A stretch of DNA of 64,000 nucleotides from Virgisporangium aliadipatigenens (GTDB lineage Bacteria; Actinomycetota; Actinomycetes; Mycobacteriales; Micromonosporaceae): contig NZ_BOPF01000046.1 in the NCBI RefSeq assembly GCF_016863615.1, forward strand, positions 16,689 through 80,688, in the 5' to 3' direction. A program made the translations under genes and the position numbers. The notes below the pieces were generated by a model. It was not told the DNA's origin, searched no databases, and saw only the letters and a program-made list of their open reading frames with translations. Each line of letters opens with the position of its first letter. Positions within the stretch are counted from its first letter, which is position 1. Below, one piece after another: positions 1 to 10,324 of the stretch.

Positions 1-37
1 GGGACGATCAGGCCGGCGCGCTAGCATCGCGACTGCG

Positions 38-1396
38 ATGGTCTCCTTCTCCCGCCCGTCCCGCTGGCCCCGCTGGGCGCGCTTCCTGGTGAGCGCGCTC
101 GCCGTCGTCACCATGCTGACCGCCACCGGCGTCGTCGGCTACCGCGTCCTGGCCCCGGCCGACACGGTCGTGCCCGCCTCCTCGCCCTATCCCGAACGCG
201 CGGTCGCCACCTCGCAGCGCTACGGCGAGCTGACCTCGGCGCCGCTGATCGTCGACGGCCGGCTGCGGGTCTACGCCGATCCGCGCCGCGTGTGGGCCGA
301 CGCGCAGGTCACCTCCCGCACCGAGCAGACGCCGTACTGGACGTTCCGGCGGTGGCCGGCGCAGGTGGCGGGCGTCGTGGCGCTGGAAGGGAAGTTCGAG
401 GGCGTCGCGCTGGTGATCGTGAAGTTCTCCGACGGGGTCGTCGTGGCGCTCAACCCGCGCACCGGACGGGTCGCCTGGCAGGCCGAGACGAAGGCCGGGG
501 CGCGGGACACGTTCACCGGGCGGCGCACCGGGGCGGCCACCGTGTACGAGCCCGCCGGGCTGTTCACCGCGCGGTCCAGCAAGGACGGAGCCGCCGTGCT
601 CGTCGTCGCCGGCGGGGACGAGGCGATCGGCTTCGACCCGTGGTCCGGCGAACGGCTGTGGTTCCAGAGCTTCCCGGAGAACCCGGGCTGCCACGAGACC
701 GACTGGACGGGTGAGACGACGTACGTCGTGAAGGACTCGTGCGCGGCACCGGCCGAGCTCACGGTCTACGACGCGGCGAGCGGCATGCGGCTCGGCCAGT
801 GGAAGCCGCCCGGGGCGCTGTCCGGCCCGGCCGAGGAGGCGAACTGGTTCGTCCAGCCGGTGTCGTGCTTCCGGGGCTACTCGCGCTGTTCCCTGATCCG
901 GGCGGCACCGGTGTCGCAGGTCGTCTCCGCCGTGGAGAAGTTCGAGTCGCCGGAGTCGGGCAGGACGGCGTCGATCTGGCGGCTCAACAACGACGGCAGC
1001 GTCGAGGCGGAGAAGTTCGCGCAGGCGGACAACCCGTTCCTGCTGAGCGGGTCGCTGATCGAGACCGAGGTCAGCGGCATCGTCCGTTCGGTCGACCGGG
1101 CCAGCGGCGACGTGCAGTGGCGCAGCAAGTCCGCCGTCATGCGGCTGGTCCACGTCGACGTCAACGGCGTGTACGTGATCACGCCCGACTTCCGGTTCGT
1201 GGTGCTGCACCCGGCGACCGGGGTGGAGCTGTCCCGCACGGACCTGCGCAAGGACCCGGGCGAGCTGTGGAAGGTCGGGCACGTGCACGTGGCGGGCCGG
1301 TTCGTGGCGGTGGAACGGATCACCGGCGCCAAGGAGACGGCGTCGGACGACCGCTACTACACGGGTCCGACGCCGGTCGTGATGGCGGGCGTCTAG
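38..1396 (+). CDS. Membrane-anchored PQQ-like beta-propeller protein
   Basis: The 452-residue protein has an N-terminal signal-anchor (about residues 15-35) behind a short Arg-rich cytoplasmic stretch, so the bulk should lie outside the cell. The rest carries WD/PQQ-like blades of the form ALNPRTGRVAWQAE, GFDPWSGERLWFQ and SVDRASGDVQWRS, typical of the eight-bladed quinoprotein-like propeller. No catalytic residues for a PQQ enzyme are evident, so a binding or scaffolding role is more likely. Cys residues around positions 225-300 could form disulfides. The ATG at 38 is preferred: a TAGCAT box sits 10 bases upstream and no ribosome binding site is visible, which suggests a leaderless transcript. 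A relative lies at 15950-17281. Family assignment is firm; the role is unknown. Confidence 0.8.
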   Translation: MVSFSRPSRWPRWARFLVSALAVVTMLTATGVVGYRVLAPADTVVPASSPYPERAVATSQRYGELTSAPLIVDGRLRVYADPRRVWADAQVTSRTEQTPYWTFRRWPAQVAGVVALEGKFEGVALVIVKFSDGVVVALNPRTGRVAWQAETKAGARDTFTGRRTGAATVYEPAGLFTARSSKDGAAVLVVAGGDEAIGFDPWSGERLWFQSFPENPGCHETDWTGETTYVVKDSCAAPAELTVYDAASGMRLGQWKPPGALSGPAEEANWFVQPVSCFRGYSRCSLIRAAPVSQVVSAVEKFESPESGRTASIWRLNNDGSVEAEKFAQADNPFLLSGSLIETEVSGIVRSVDRASGDVQWRSKSAVMRLVHVDVNGVYVITPDFRFVVLHPATGVELSRTDLRKDPGELWKVGHVHVAGRFVAVERITGAKETASDDRYYTGPTPVVMAGV

Positions 1397-1402
1397 TCCG
1401 CT

Positions 1403-2455
1403 TCAGCTCAGGGCCTTCGCCGCCGCCGCGAGGAACGCGTCGTTCTCCTCCGGCGTGCCGACCGTGACGCGCACCCCGTCGCCGGCGAACGGCCGCACGA
1501 TCACCCCCGCCGCCTCGCACGCCGCCCCGAACGGCACCGCCCCGTCGCCGAGCGGGAGCCACACGAAGTTGGCCTCGCTCTCCGGCACGTCCGGACGGAG
1601 TGTGCGCAACTCGTCGAGGAGGCGGCCGCGTTCGGACACGACCAGTGCGGCGCGGCGGGCCATCTCGGCATCGGCCCGCAGGGCGGCCAGCGCGGCGGCC
1701 TGCGCCGGCATCGACGTGGAGAACGGCGTCACGACCTTGCGCACGGCCGTCGCCACCTCGGGCGAGGCCACCAGGTAGCCGACCCGCAGCCCGGCCAGCC
1801 CCCACGCCTTGGACAGCGTGCGCAGAACGGCGACGTTGGGCCGGTCGGCGTAGGTGTCGATCGCGTCGGGGACGTCCCCGTCGGTCACGAACTCCCGGTA
1901 CGCCTCGTCGATCACCACGAGCACGTTCGCGGGAACGGCGTCGAGGAACGCGTCCAGTTCGGCGCGGCGCAGCGCGGTGCCGGTCGGGTTGTTCGGGTTG
2001 CACACGAAGATCACCCGCGTGCGGTCGGTGACGGCGGCGGCCATCGCCGGCAGGTCGTGCCCGTGCGTGGGCGTGTTGGGGACCCGCACGCTGGTGGCGC
2101 CCGCGCTCGCCGTGATGATCGGGTACGCCTCGAACGACCGCCACGCGTAGACGACCTCGTCGCCGGGCAGGCAGGCGGCGCGGATCAGGTGTTCGGCTAT
2201 GGCGACCGAACCGCAGCCGGTGACGAGGCGTTCGGCCGGCACGCCGTAGCGCTCGGCGAGCGCGTCGCGCAGCGCCACCACACCCATGTCGGGATAGCGG
2301 TGCGTCTGGAGGGCCGCCTCGGTCAGCGCCTCGACGACGCCCGGCAGGGGCCCGTAGGGAACCTCGTTGCTGGCCAGCTTGATCGCGCCGGGAACGGCCC
2401 GCCCGGGCACGTACGCCGGCAGCGCCTCAAGATCGGCTCTCGTCAGCCTGGTCAC
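1403..2455 (-). CDS. pat: Aromatic amino acid / histidinol-phosphate-type aminotransferase
   Basis: This 350-residue class I/II PLP enzyme transfers the amino group between amino acids and 2-oxo acids. Visible signatures are NPNNPTGT (153-160), IDEAYREF (182-189) and the PLP lysine K216 in [12 protein letters not shown]. The segment [11 protein letters not shown] is typical of the actinobacterial Pat branch of HisC-like enzymes. The GTG start at 2455 is supported by AAGGAG six bases upstream. Its first codons overlap the end of the RDD gene by 29 bases, so it is the third gene of a leftward operon. With 4-hydroxyphenylpyruvate dioxygenase just upstream, tyrosine to 4-hydroxyphenylpyruvate transamination is the likely job. 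Histidinol-phosphate aminotransferase is the alternative, but no his genes are nearby. Confidence 0.85.
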   Translation of the reverse strand: MTRLTRADLEALPAYVPGRAVPGAIKLASNEVPYGPLPGVVEALTEAALQTHRYPDMGVVALRDALAERYGVPAERLVTGCGSVAIAEHLIRAACLPGDEVVYAWRSFEAYPIITASAGATSVRVPNTPTHGHDLPAMAAAVTDRTRVIFVCNPNNPTGTALRRAELDAFLDAVPANVLVVIDEAYREFVTDGDVPDAIDTYADRPNVAVLRTLSKAWGLAGLRVGYLVASPEVATAVRKVVTPFSTSMPAQAAALAALRADAEMARRAALVVSERGRLLDELRTLRPDVPESEANFVWLPLGDGAVPFGAACEAAGVIVRPFAGDGVRVTVGTPEENDAFLAAAAKALS

Positions 2456-3413
2456 GAACGACTCCTTCGCGGGACGGGATGCCGTGCACCGACACCACCA
2501 CGGTCTGCGCCGACTTGTCGTGCAGCGCCTGTCGCAGCGGCCGGTCGACGACTGCCCACAGGACGTCGACGAGCTGGAGCAGGAACCCCAGCCCGAAGCA
2601 GGTCCACAGCAGGGTGGGCAGGCCGAGGGTGTTCCACCGGCGGATGGCGCGGCGGAACCCGAGGTCCTCCTCGCTCTCCTCGCGCATGACGCGGATGCCG
2701 GCGAGGCGCTTGCCGAGGGTCTGGCCGGTGTTGGCGATCTGCGGCACCTCGTAGGCGAACCACAGCGCGGCGGCCAGGATGATGATGATCACCAGGAGGG
2801 TGGAACTCTGTTCCGGCGGCACCAGGTCGCTGGTCGACTGGTTCTTGAGGATGCGATTGGTGGCCGCCTGGAAGTACGGCTGGTTGACCTCGAACCACTG
2901 GTACACGAACCAGCCGTTGACGGCGATGTTGAGCCCCAGCACGCACAGGAAGTCGATGAACCGTGCGGTGAAGCGGGCGCCGTAACCGGCGAGGGGAAAG
3001 CCGTGCGGCCGCGGCGGCGGGAGGACCAGCCGCGGGTACGGGGGCCAGCCGGGCACCCCGGGCGGCAGCTGCTCGGCCTGCTGCACCGGCACCGGCTCGT
3101 GCTGCCGGGGCCGGACGGCCTCGCCGGGAGCGGCGGGGGACTGGGTCGTCCCGGCTCCGGATGCCTGGGTGCCGGAGGCGCCGGGGGCCACGTTGATGGT
3201 CCCGGCGCCGGCGTCCCAGGCGGTCACCGCGGAGGTCGGCCCGTCATACCCGGTCGGCACCGCCGCCGTGGCGGTGGGCGTCACCGGCGGGGGACCGGGC
3301 GGGGGCGTCTCGTCGGCGGGCAGAGGCTCGCCGACGTACGCCTCACCGTCCCAGTAGCGCTGGATGTCGGGCTCGACCGGGTCGCGGTACCACCCGGGCG
3401 CTATTTCGGTCAC
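2427..3413 (-). CDS. RDD family membrane protein with DUF2510-like N-terminus
   Basis: The protein has 328 residues. Residues 6-28 ([19 protein letters not shown]) match the short DUF2510 motif found in many actinobacterial membrane proteins. A Pro/Ala-rich linker follows (35-140), then an RDD domain from about 142 to 305, starting at [10 protein letters not shown] with three hydrophobic segments. RDD proteins are integral membrane proteins, some of which act in ion transport, but most have no assigned role. The GTG start overlaps the stop of the upstream RDD gene by four bases, so the two are translationally coupled. The distal end overlaps the aminotransferase start. Function in this operon is unknown. 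Confidence 0.8.
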   Translation of the reverse strand: MTEIAPGWYRDPVEPDIQRYWDGEAYVGEPLPADETPPPGPPPVTPTATAAVPTGYDGPTSAVTAWDAGAGTINVAPGASGTQASGAGTTQSPAAPGEAVRPRQHEPVPVQQAEQLPPGVPGWPPYPRLVLPPPRPHGFPLAGYGARFTARFIDFLCVLGLNIAVNGWFVYQWFEVNQPYFQAATNRILKNQSTSDLVPPEQSSTLLVIIIILAAALWFAYEVPQIANTGQTLGKRLAGIRVMREESEEDLGFRRAIRRWNTLGLPTLLWTCFGLGFLLQLVDVLWAVVDRPLRQALHDKSAQTVVVSVHGIPSREGVVRDQADESRS

Positions 3414-4180
3414 CCGGGCAGTTTAATGACAGCCGTGTTTGGCCACTTGTCGTGGAGGCACTGCTGGTACGGCTTGTCCCAGAGCAGCCAGAGCGCGTCG
3501 AGCAGGCCGCCGAACGGGATGAAGCCGAGGCCGATCTGGCTGAGGTAGCGCTTGGCCAGGGTGCCGCGGTCGACGACGCCGTTGTCCAGGCGAACGACGG
3601 CGATCTTCATCGTCTTCTTGCCGATGGTCTGGCCGGTGCCCTTCGGGTACTCGACCTCGTACCACCAGGCCACGCCGATCATCAGCACGATCACGACGAC
3701 CCACAGCAGCAGGCCGATGATGAGCCCGGCCGCGGACGCGCCGCCGCTGCTGCTGCCCGCGCCGGCCGCGAAGATGCCGCCGGCGACGACCCCGACCAGG
3801 ACGGCGAGGATGCCGCCGACCACACCGAGGCCGAGGCCGAGGATCAGGCCGTCGATGAGGCGGGCGAGCAGTCGGCTGACCGCGTCGGCGAGCGGCGCGC
3901 CGTTGGGCGCGGAGGGCTGGCCGTAGCCGCCGCCGTACTGCTGCTGACCGTACTGCTGCTGCGGGTAGCCCTGCTGCTGTTGCGGGTAGCCCGGGTACCC
4001 CGGTCCACTCGTCGGCTGCCCGTACCCCGGGGCGCCGCTCGTCGGCTGGCCGTACCCGGGCCCACTCGTGGGCTGGCCGTAGCCGGGCGCCCCGCTCGTA
4101 GGCACGCCGTATCCGTGGTCGGGTGCCCCCGGCTGCTGTCCGTATCCGTATCCCTGCGTCACCTGCACATCCTCACTCAT
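3410..4180 (-). CDS. RDD family membrane protein with Gly/Tyr/Gln repeat N-terminus
   Basis: The protein has about 256 residues if started at ATG 4180 (MSEDVQVTQ). A longer reading frame exists upstream, but it would run into the end of hpd and lacks features. The first 100 residues are low-complexity, with repeats of GAPGYGQPTSG and Q/Y runs. The C-terminal half is an RDD domain: AVSRLLARLIDGLILG opens it, followed by Gly-rich transmembrane segments and GTGQTIGKKTMKIAVVR. It is the first gene of a three-gene leftward operon with another RDD protein and pat, and starts 29 bases beyond hpd. The repeats may be an extracytoplasmic or cytoplasmic disordered tail. Its role is unknown. Confidence 0.78.
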   Translation of the reverse strand: MSEDVQVTQGYGYGQQPGAPDHGYGVPTSGAPGYGQPTSGPGYGQPTSGAPGYGQPTSGPGYPGYPQQQQGYPQQQYGQQQYGGGYGQPSAPNGAPLADAVSRLLARLIDGLILGLGLGVVGGILAVLVGVVAGGIFAAGAGSSSGGASAAGLIIGLLLWVVVIVLMIGVAWWYEVEYPKGTGQTIGKKTMKIAVVRLDNGVVDRGTLAKRYLSQIGLGFIPFGGLLDALWLLWDKPYQQCLHDKWPNTAVIKLPG

Positions 4181-4208
4181 GGACGCACATTCCGGGGCAC
4201 CGGTTCGG

Positions 4209-5460
<1,252 letters not shown>

Positions 5461-5943
5461 GTGAGTGGACGGATTGACCAGCTCGACGCCGACCTCATCG
5501 CGCTCCTGGAGGCGGAGCCGCGGATCGGGGTGCTGGAGTGCGCGCGGCGGCTGCGGGTGGCGCGCGGGACCGTTCAGGCGCGGCTGGACAAGCTCGTCGC
5601 GCGGGGCGTCATCCGCAGCTTCGGACCGGAGATCACGCCGGCGGCGATCGGCTACACGGTGACGGCGTTCGTGACGCTGGAGATCCGTCAACGGGCCGGG
5701 CACCAGCCGGTCGCCCAGCACCTCGCGAGCATTCCGGAGGTGCTGGAGGCGCACACCATCACCGGTTCCGGGGATCTGCTGTGCCGGCTCGTCGCGCGCA
5801 CCAACGCCGACCTGCAGCGGGTGATCGACCAGGTGGTCGGGCACGAGGGGATCGTGCGGGCGGTCACCCACATCGCGCTCGCCGAGCAGATCCCGTACCG
5901 CACGCTCCCGCTGGTCAGAGCGGCCGCTAGCCCTCCTGGTTGA
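5461..5943 (+). CDS. Lrp/AsnC family transcriptional regulator
   Basis: The 160-residue protein has an N-terminal winged HTH (about 4-60: LDADLIALLEAEPRIGVLEC..., with recognition helix around VARGTVQARLDKLVARGVI) and a C-terminal RAM/AsnC ligand-binding domain (about 70-150). The GTG start at 5461 fits the family length and has CAGGAG upstream. It is divergent from hpd, and a role as amino-acid-responsive regulator of tyrosine catabolism is the natural reading. Its stop overlaps by 17 bases the convergent 3' end of the deacetylase-glycosyltransferase-LCP gene. Confidence 0.88.
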   Translation: MSGRIDQLDADLIALLEAEPRIGVLECARRLRVARGTVQARLDKLVARGVIRSFGPEITPAAIGYTVTAFVTLEIRQRAGHQPVAQHLASIPEVLEAHTITGSGDLLCRLVARTNADLQRVIDQVVGHEGIVRAVTHIALAEQIPYRTLPLVRAAASPPG

Positions 5944-8900
5944 CCAGGTGCGGGTGGGTCGCGACGAAGTCGTCCAGCCGGCCGTCGCGCACCGCCGCGA
6001 ACAGGTCGAACGCCTCGGGCTCCAGTTCCTCGCCGAGGTAGGGGGTGCCGGGCGGGTGCGGGATGCTGTGGCCGGCCGTGCGCACCAGGATGATCTTCTC
6101 CGGTGGGATCCGGTGCAGCCCGAACAGGAACTGCGTGGGCGAGACCGGCCCGGTCGTCACGGTCAGGGCCGCGCCCGCCGCGCGGACGATCCGGTCGAGC
6201 CGCGTCGGGTCGCCGGCCAGGTTCTGCCGGCGCGCTTCGCGCGCGATGGCCTTGATCAGCTGCTGCTGGTGCCGTTGCCGGGCGTAGTCGCCGGTCGCCA
6301 GCGATTTTCTCTGTCGAACGTAGTCCAGCGCCGACGTGCCGTTCATGCGCTGGCAGCCGACGGGGTACACCACGCCGCTGGCCGTCGAGTGGGTCTCGGC
6401 GTCGACGCACATGTCCACGCCGCCCAGGGCCGCCACGATCTCGGTGAACCCGTAGAAGTCCACCAGTGCCGCCGCCGAGAAACCCGGTAGACCGGTCATC
6501 TTCGCGGCCGCTCTCGCCAGGAGGCGACCACCGCGCGCGCGATCCTGCGCCTCGCCGGCCCCGTAGGCGAACGCGGCGTTGAGCCGGTCCCGGCCGCCGA
6601 CGAATCCGGTCGCCGGCTCGGCGGGGATGTCGACGATGGTGTCGCGCGGCAACGAGAACAGGTAGGCGCGGTCGCGTTCGCGCGGAACGTGCAGCACGAG
6701 CACGGTGTCGGCGCGGATGAACCCGGACTGGCCGCGCCGCCAGTCGACGCCCATCAGCAGGATGTTCAGCGGGCCGTCGCGGTCGTACACGGCCGTCGGG
6801 CCGAGCAGGTCGGCGCGGCGCACCGAGTCCTCGTAGCGCTGCAGCAGGTACCGGCCGCCCACCAGCGCCGCGGCACTGATCAGGGCGAGCACCGTCCCGC
6901 AGGCGACCAGCAGCCGGGCCCAGCGGGGATCGCGGTACTCGCCCCGGCGCATCAGGATGACGATGCTCTGCCGCGGCTGCACGGCGGCCGCCTTGCCCGT
7001 TCGTGGCGCCGTCTGCCAACCGAGCCGCGCACCGACCAGGGCGGTCACCGCCGACTGGAGCACCACCAGGTAGATGAGCTGCCGGTAGACCACCTGTTGC
7101 AGCGGCAACGTCCATAGTGGACCGGTCGGCTCCTTGTCGAGACGGAACGCGTACACCGACACCGCCAGCTGCGCCGCGTGCAGCACCAGCCAGATCGCCG
7201 TCGTCCAACTCAACGGCTGGAAGCACAGCGAATAGAGCATGTACACGTCCACGATCGGCGCCAGCAGCGGCTGCACGATCTGGAAGAGCACGATGTACGG
7301 GATCGCCCGGCGGCCCAGCCGCCCACCGGCGCCGTCCTCCCGCACCGACGCCCGGTGCTTCCACATCGCCTGCATCGTGCCGAAGCACCACCGGTACCGC
7401 TGCCGCCACAGTCCGCGCCACGTGCCGGGTGCCTCCGTCCAGGCGCAGGCCGCGTCGTCGTACACCACCCGCCAGCCGGCCCGGCACACCGCCATCGTCA
7501 GGTCGGTGTCCTCGGCGAGGGTGTCCGAGGACAGGCCGCCCGCCTGTTCCAGCGCCGCCCGCCGGAAGGCACCGAGGGCGCCGGGCACCGTCGGCATGCA
7601 GCCCACCGTCTCGTACACGCGGCGGTCCAGGTTGAACGCCACCACGTACTCGAGGTGCTGCCAACGCCCCAGCACGCCGCCCCGGTTCGCCACCTTCGCG
7701 TTGCCGGCGACCGCCCCCACGGTCGGGTCGTCGAACGAGCGCACCAGCAGCGCGATCGTGTTCGGCTCCACGATCGTGTCGCCGTCCACCAGCACCAGCA
7801 CGTCGTGGCTCGCCGCCGCGACGCCGGCCCGCAGTGCGTCCGACTTGCCGCCGTTGGGCCGCCGCAGGAGCCGCACGCCGGGCAGGTCGAGGCGTTCGAC
7901 GATGCCGGCGGTGTCGTCGGTGGAGCCGTCGTCCACCACGACGACCTCCAGCCCCGGATAGGCGTTGTCCACAAGGGACCGGACGGTGGCCGCGATGTTC
8001 GCCGCCTCGTTGTGCGCCGGCACCACCACCGACACCGGCGGCGTGCCGAACCCGGGCGGCTCCCGGCGCCGCCGCCGCGCATGCCGGCGCGCGCTGTAAC
8101 CCTGGATGCCGATGCGCGCCAGCGCCAGCACACTGGCGACGATCAGCAGCACGAACAGCACGCCCGCCACCCAGGAGGAGACCCGCTGCGCGAGCGCGAA
8201 CGCCCACCCCTGCGCGCGTTCGCGGCGCTGCGCCGGCACGGGGCCGACGTCCACATCGGACAGTCCATCGGGGACGGTCACGGTGCGCACCCCGCGGGCG
8301 GCCAGCGCCGGCAGCAGCACGTCCAGCGCCGCCACCGTCTGCGAACGGTCACCGCCCCCGTCGTGCATCAGCACCACCGCCCCGCCCGGCCCCACGGGTG
8401 CGGCGGCCCCGGCGATGGCGGCCGCGCCCGGGCGGCTCCAGTCCTTGGTGTCGAGGTCGGCGAGAACCGTGACGTAGCCGCGCCGGCGTGCCTCCTCCAC
8501 GGGTGCCGGGTCGGTCGCGGTGGGCGTTCCCGCGTAGGGCGGCCGGAAGAGACGGACGTCCTGCCCCGTCGCCCGCGCGACCGCCCGCGACGTCAGGTTG
8601 AACTCCATCGCCCGGCGCTGCGGCGACAGCCCACCGAGATCGTGGTGACTGAACGAGTGCAGCCCCAGCGCGTGCCCCTCGGCCGCGATGCGGCGCACCA
8701 GCTCCGGATGCGCGTTGACCTTCGTCCCGACGACGAAGAACGTCGCCTTCACCCCGTGCCTCTTCAGCGTGTCGAGGACCCGCGGTGTCCACAGTGGATC
8801 GGGCCCGTCGTCGAACGTCAGCGCGACGGTGCCGTCGGGCAGCCGCCGCGCGCCGCCGTCCGGCAGCACCACGGGACCCGCGTAGCCGGGCGCCGACTGC

Positions 8901-9046
8901 GTCCCGAACCGCCCGGGCGGCGCGGTGCCGCCGCCGGCGTTGCGCGCGAACCCGTCGAGCGCGAGCGTCGCGAACAGCGCGACCGTGGCGAGTGCGAGGA
9001 CGCTCCAGTGCGCCCGCGGGCGCGGGGCCCGCTGATGGCGGGCCAA
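5927..9046 (-). CDS. Trifunctional envelope protein: NodB deacetylase + GT2 glycosyltransferase + LytR-CpsA-Psr
   Basis: One uninterrupted 1,039-residue frame holds three enzymes. After a signal-anchor (14-32), residues 72-250 form a polysaccharide deacetylase with TFDDGPDP (77-84) and the metal motif HSFSHHD (130-136). Following a membrane segment (292-312), residues 337-560 are a family 2 glycosyltransferase with VDGD (420-423), AED (511-513) and QRYRW (549-553), then three or more membrane helices. Residues 711-731 form another helix and about 758-960 a LytR-CpsA-Psr domain (LLMGVDWR, SLPRDTIVDIP, DYVRQRKS). NodB-GT2 fusions are known in actinobacteria, and LCP proteins attach glycopolymers to peptidoglycan. 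The joined protein could build, deacetylate and ligate one polymer. M699 (genome 6952) would be a normal LCP start but lacks a ribosome binding site. The start codon is TTG. Confidence 0.85.
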   Translation of the reverse strand: MARHQRAPRPRAHWSVLALATVALFATLALDGFARNAGGGTAPPGRFGTQSAPGYAGPVVLPDGGARRLPDGTVALTFDDGPDPLWTPRVLDTLKRHGVKATFFVVGTKVNAHPELVRRIAAEGHALGLHSFSHHDLGGLSPQRRAMEFNLTSRAVARATGQDVRLFRPPYAGTPTATDPAPVEEARRRGYVTVLADLDTKDWSRPGAAAIAGAAAPVGPGGAVVLMHDGGGDRSQTVAALDVLLPALAARGVRTVTVPDGLSDVDVGPVPAQRRERAQGWAFALAQRVSSWVAGVLFVLLIVASVLALARIGIQGYSARRHARRRRREPPGFGTPPVSVVVPAHNEAANIAATVRSLVDNAYPGLEVVVVDDGSTDDTAGIVERLDLPGVRLLRRPNGGKSDALRAGVAAASHDVLVLVDGDTIVEPNTIALLVRSFDDPTVGAVAGNAKVANRGGVLGRWQHLEYVVAFNLDRRVYETVGCMPTVPGALGAFRRAALEQAGGLSSDTLAEDTDLTMAVCRAGWRVVYDDAACAWTEAPGTWRGLWRQRYRWCFGTMQAMWKHRASVREDGAGGRLGRRAIPYIVLFQIVQPLLAPIVDVYMLYSLCFQPLSWTTAIWLVLHAAQLAVSVYAFRLDKEPTGPLWTLPLQQVVYRQLIYLVVLQSAVTALVGARLGWQTAPRTGKAAAVQPRQSIVILMRRGEYRDPRWARLLVACGTVLALISAAALVGGRYLLQRYEDSVRRADLLGPTAVYDRDGPLNILLMGVDWRRGQSGFIRADTVLVLHVPRERDRAYLFSLPRDTIVDIPAEPATGFVGGRDRLNAAFAYGAGEAQDRARGGRLLARAAAKMTGLPGFSAAALVDFYGFTEIVAALGGVDMCVDAETHSTASGVVYPVGCQRMNGTSALDYVRQRKSLATGDYARQRHQQQLIKAIAREARRQNLAGDPTRLDRIVRAAGAALTVTTGPVSPTQFLFGLHRIPPEKIILVRTAGHSIPHPPGTPYLGEELEPEAFDLFAAVRDGRLDDFVATHPHLVNQEG

Positions 9047-9047
9047 A

Positions 9048-9212
9048 TCAGGCCGGTACGAGAAGGCCGGCGCCGATACCGATCACGGCGAGCCAGCCGA
9101 CGAGCATCACGCCCGTCAGCGTCCACACCGCGAGCACCAGCTTGCGCCGCCGCCCGAACCGGTCCACGAACACCGGCCGGTCCGTCGCCGGATACTTCCT
9201 TCTGCCGCCCAT
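9048..9212 (-). CDS. Small single-helix membrane protein
   Basis: The protein has 54 residues starting at ATG 9212, with GGGAGG seven bases upstream. It has a basic N-terminus (RPVFVDRFGRRRK) and one transmembrane helix (about 27-48, LVLAVWTLTGVMLVGWLAVIG). Its stop is one base from the TTG start of the deacetylase/glycosyltransferase/LCP gene, so the two are almost certainly co-translated. It may be an assembly partner of that membrane enzyme. No family is recognised. Confidence 0.6.
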   Translation of the reverse strand: MGGRRKYPATDRPVFVDRFGRRRKLVLAVWTLTGVMLVGWLAVIGIGAGLLVPA

Positions 9213-9276
9213 CGACAAACCTCCCCCGTCGTCCCCCCGGTACACGCCCGAGGATGGGGGCTGCGTTGCGACCCGT

Positions 9277-10314
9277 TCAGCGAATTTTTCGCCCGCGAAG
9301 GATGATGTGGCGCGGATGTCGTAAGATGCCCGGCTCGACTCGTGGATCGGCGTCGTACGCCACCAGGTCGGCGAGGCCGCCCTCCACCAGGCCCGGAAGG
9401 CCCAGGAAGTCCCGCGCCGTCCAGCACGCCGCGCCGAGCGCGGTCGCCGGCGAGAGCCCCGCCGCTATGAGGAACTCCACTTCGGTGAAGACGTTCCCGA
9501 ACGGTGCCGAGTCGGTGCCGGCGAGCACCGTGACGCCGGCCTCGTGCGCCACCGCCGCCGAGCGGAACAGCCCCTCCGCGCCGTTGAGCCAGTTGGTCTT
9601 GCGCGGCCCGTCCGGCTTGGTGCGCACTTCCGGCACGCTTCGCTGGAACGCCGCACCGGTCGGCACGTAGGCGCCACCCCGTGCGGCGAGCGTCTCGATC
9701 AGGTCGTCGCTGAGGTAGCAGCCGTGCTCGATGGAGTCCGCGCCGGACAGCACGGCGTTGCGGGTGCCCTCGGCGGTCTGGCAGTGCATCGCCACCCGGA
9801 AGCCGGCGGCGTGCACGGCGTCGACGACCCGCGCGAGCAGGTCCAGCGGCACCGCGGGCACGTCGAAGGCCCAGTCGGCGATGAGCTTGCACCAGCCGTC
9901 GTTGGCCCGCGCCTCGGCGACGGCCGCGGCGACGAGGTCCACGGTCGGTGTGTGGATCGGGTGACCCGTCTGCAGCGCCTCGTAGGCGAGGAAGCGCCCC
10001 GCCGTGACGAGCCGCGGCAGGTCCGGGTCGTCGCGCGCGCCGGGCGGGATCGGGCCGTTGTGCCCCGGCACCCTGATCGCGGTCGTTCCGGCCGCGACGT
10101 GCGCCATACATTCCTCGCGGAACTGCTTCTCGGTGAACGTCGCGTCGTCGTCATGGCCCGGATGGGTGTGCACGTCCACGAGCCCGGGCGTGAGAAAGCC
10201 GCCGTCAACGACGGTCTCCGTCGCGTTCAGCGGCTTCTCGAAGGTGATCCGGTCGCCGAGAATCCAGAACTGCGTGCGTTCCCCCGAGGGAAGCAACGTC
10301 CCGACGACCCGCAT
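9277..10314 (-). CDS. Amidohydrolase superfamily protein (imidazolonepropionase/prolidase-like)
   Basis: The 345-residue metal-dependent hydrolase shows the superfamily layout. VDVHTHPG (H49, H51) opens the barrel, H177 in FRVAMHCQT and H197 in SIEHGCYL are further metal ligands, and D268 in AGTDSA is the catalytic aspartate. The small beta-sandwich is formed by the N-terminus and the C-terminal DLVAYDADPRVEPGIL. No lysine for carboxylation is obvious, consistent with the imidazolonepropionase-like branch. The substrate is unknown. It ends 65 bases upstream of the small membrane gene and starts only 10 bases after the LamG-like gene, so it could share a transcript with that gene. Confidence 0.8.
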   Translation of the reverse strand: MRVVGTLLPSGERTQFWILGDRITFEKPLNATETVVDGGFLTPGLVDVHTHPGHDDDATFTEKQFREECMAHVAAGTTAIRVPGHNGPIPPGARDDPDLPRLVTAGRFLAYEALQTGHPIHTPTVDLVAAAVAEARANDGWCKLIADWAFDVPAVPLDLLARVVDAVHAAGFRVAMHCQTAEGTRNAVLSGADSIEHGCYLSDDLIETLAARGGAYVPTGAAFQRSVPEVRTKPDGPRKTNWLNGAEGLFRSAAVAHEAGVTVLAGTDSAPFGNVFTEVEFLIAAGLSPATALGAACWTARDFLGLPGLVEGGLADLVAYDADPRVEPGILRHPRHIILRGRKIR

Positions 10315-10324
10315 GGGCCCGACG

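Noticed and set aside
1320..2144. Long frames antisense or out of frame to pat, hpd, the envelope fusion and capsid genes
   Set aside because: These are Arg/Pro/Gly-rich shadows of true genes with high G+C third positions.
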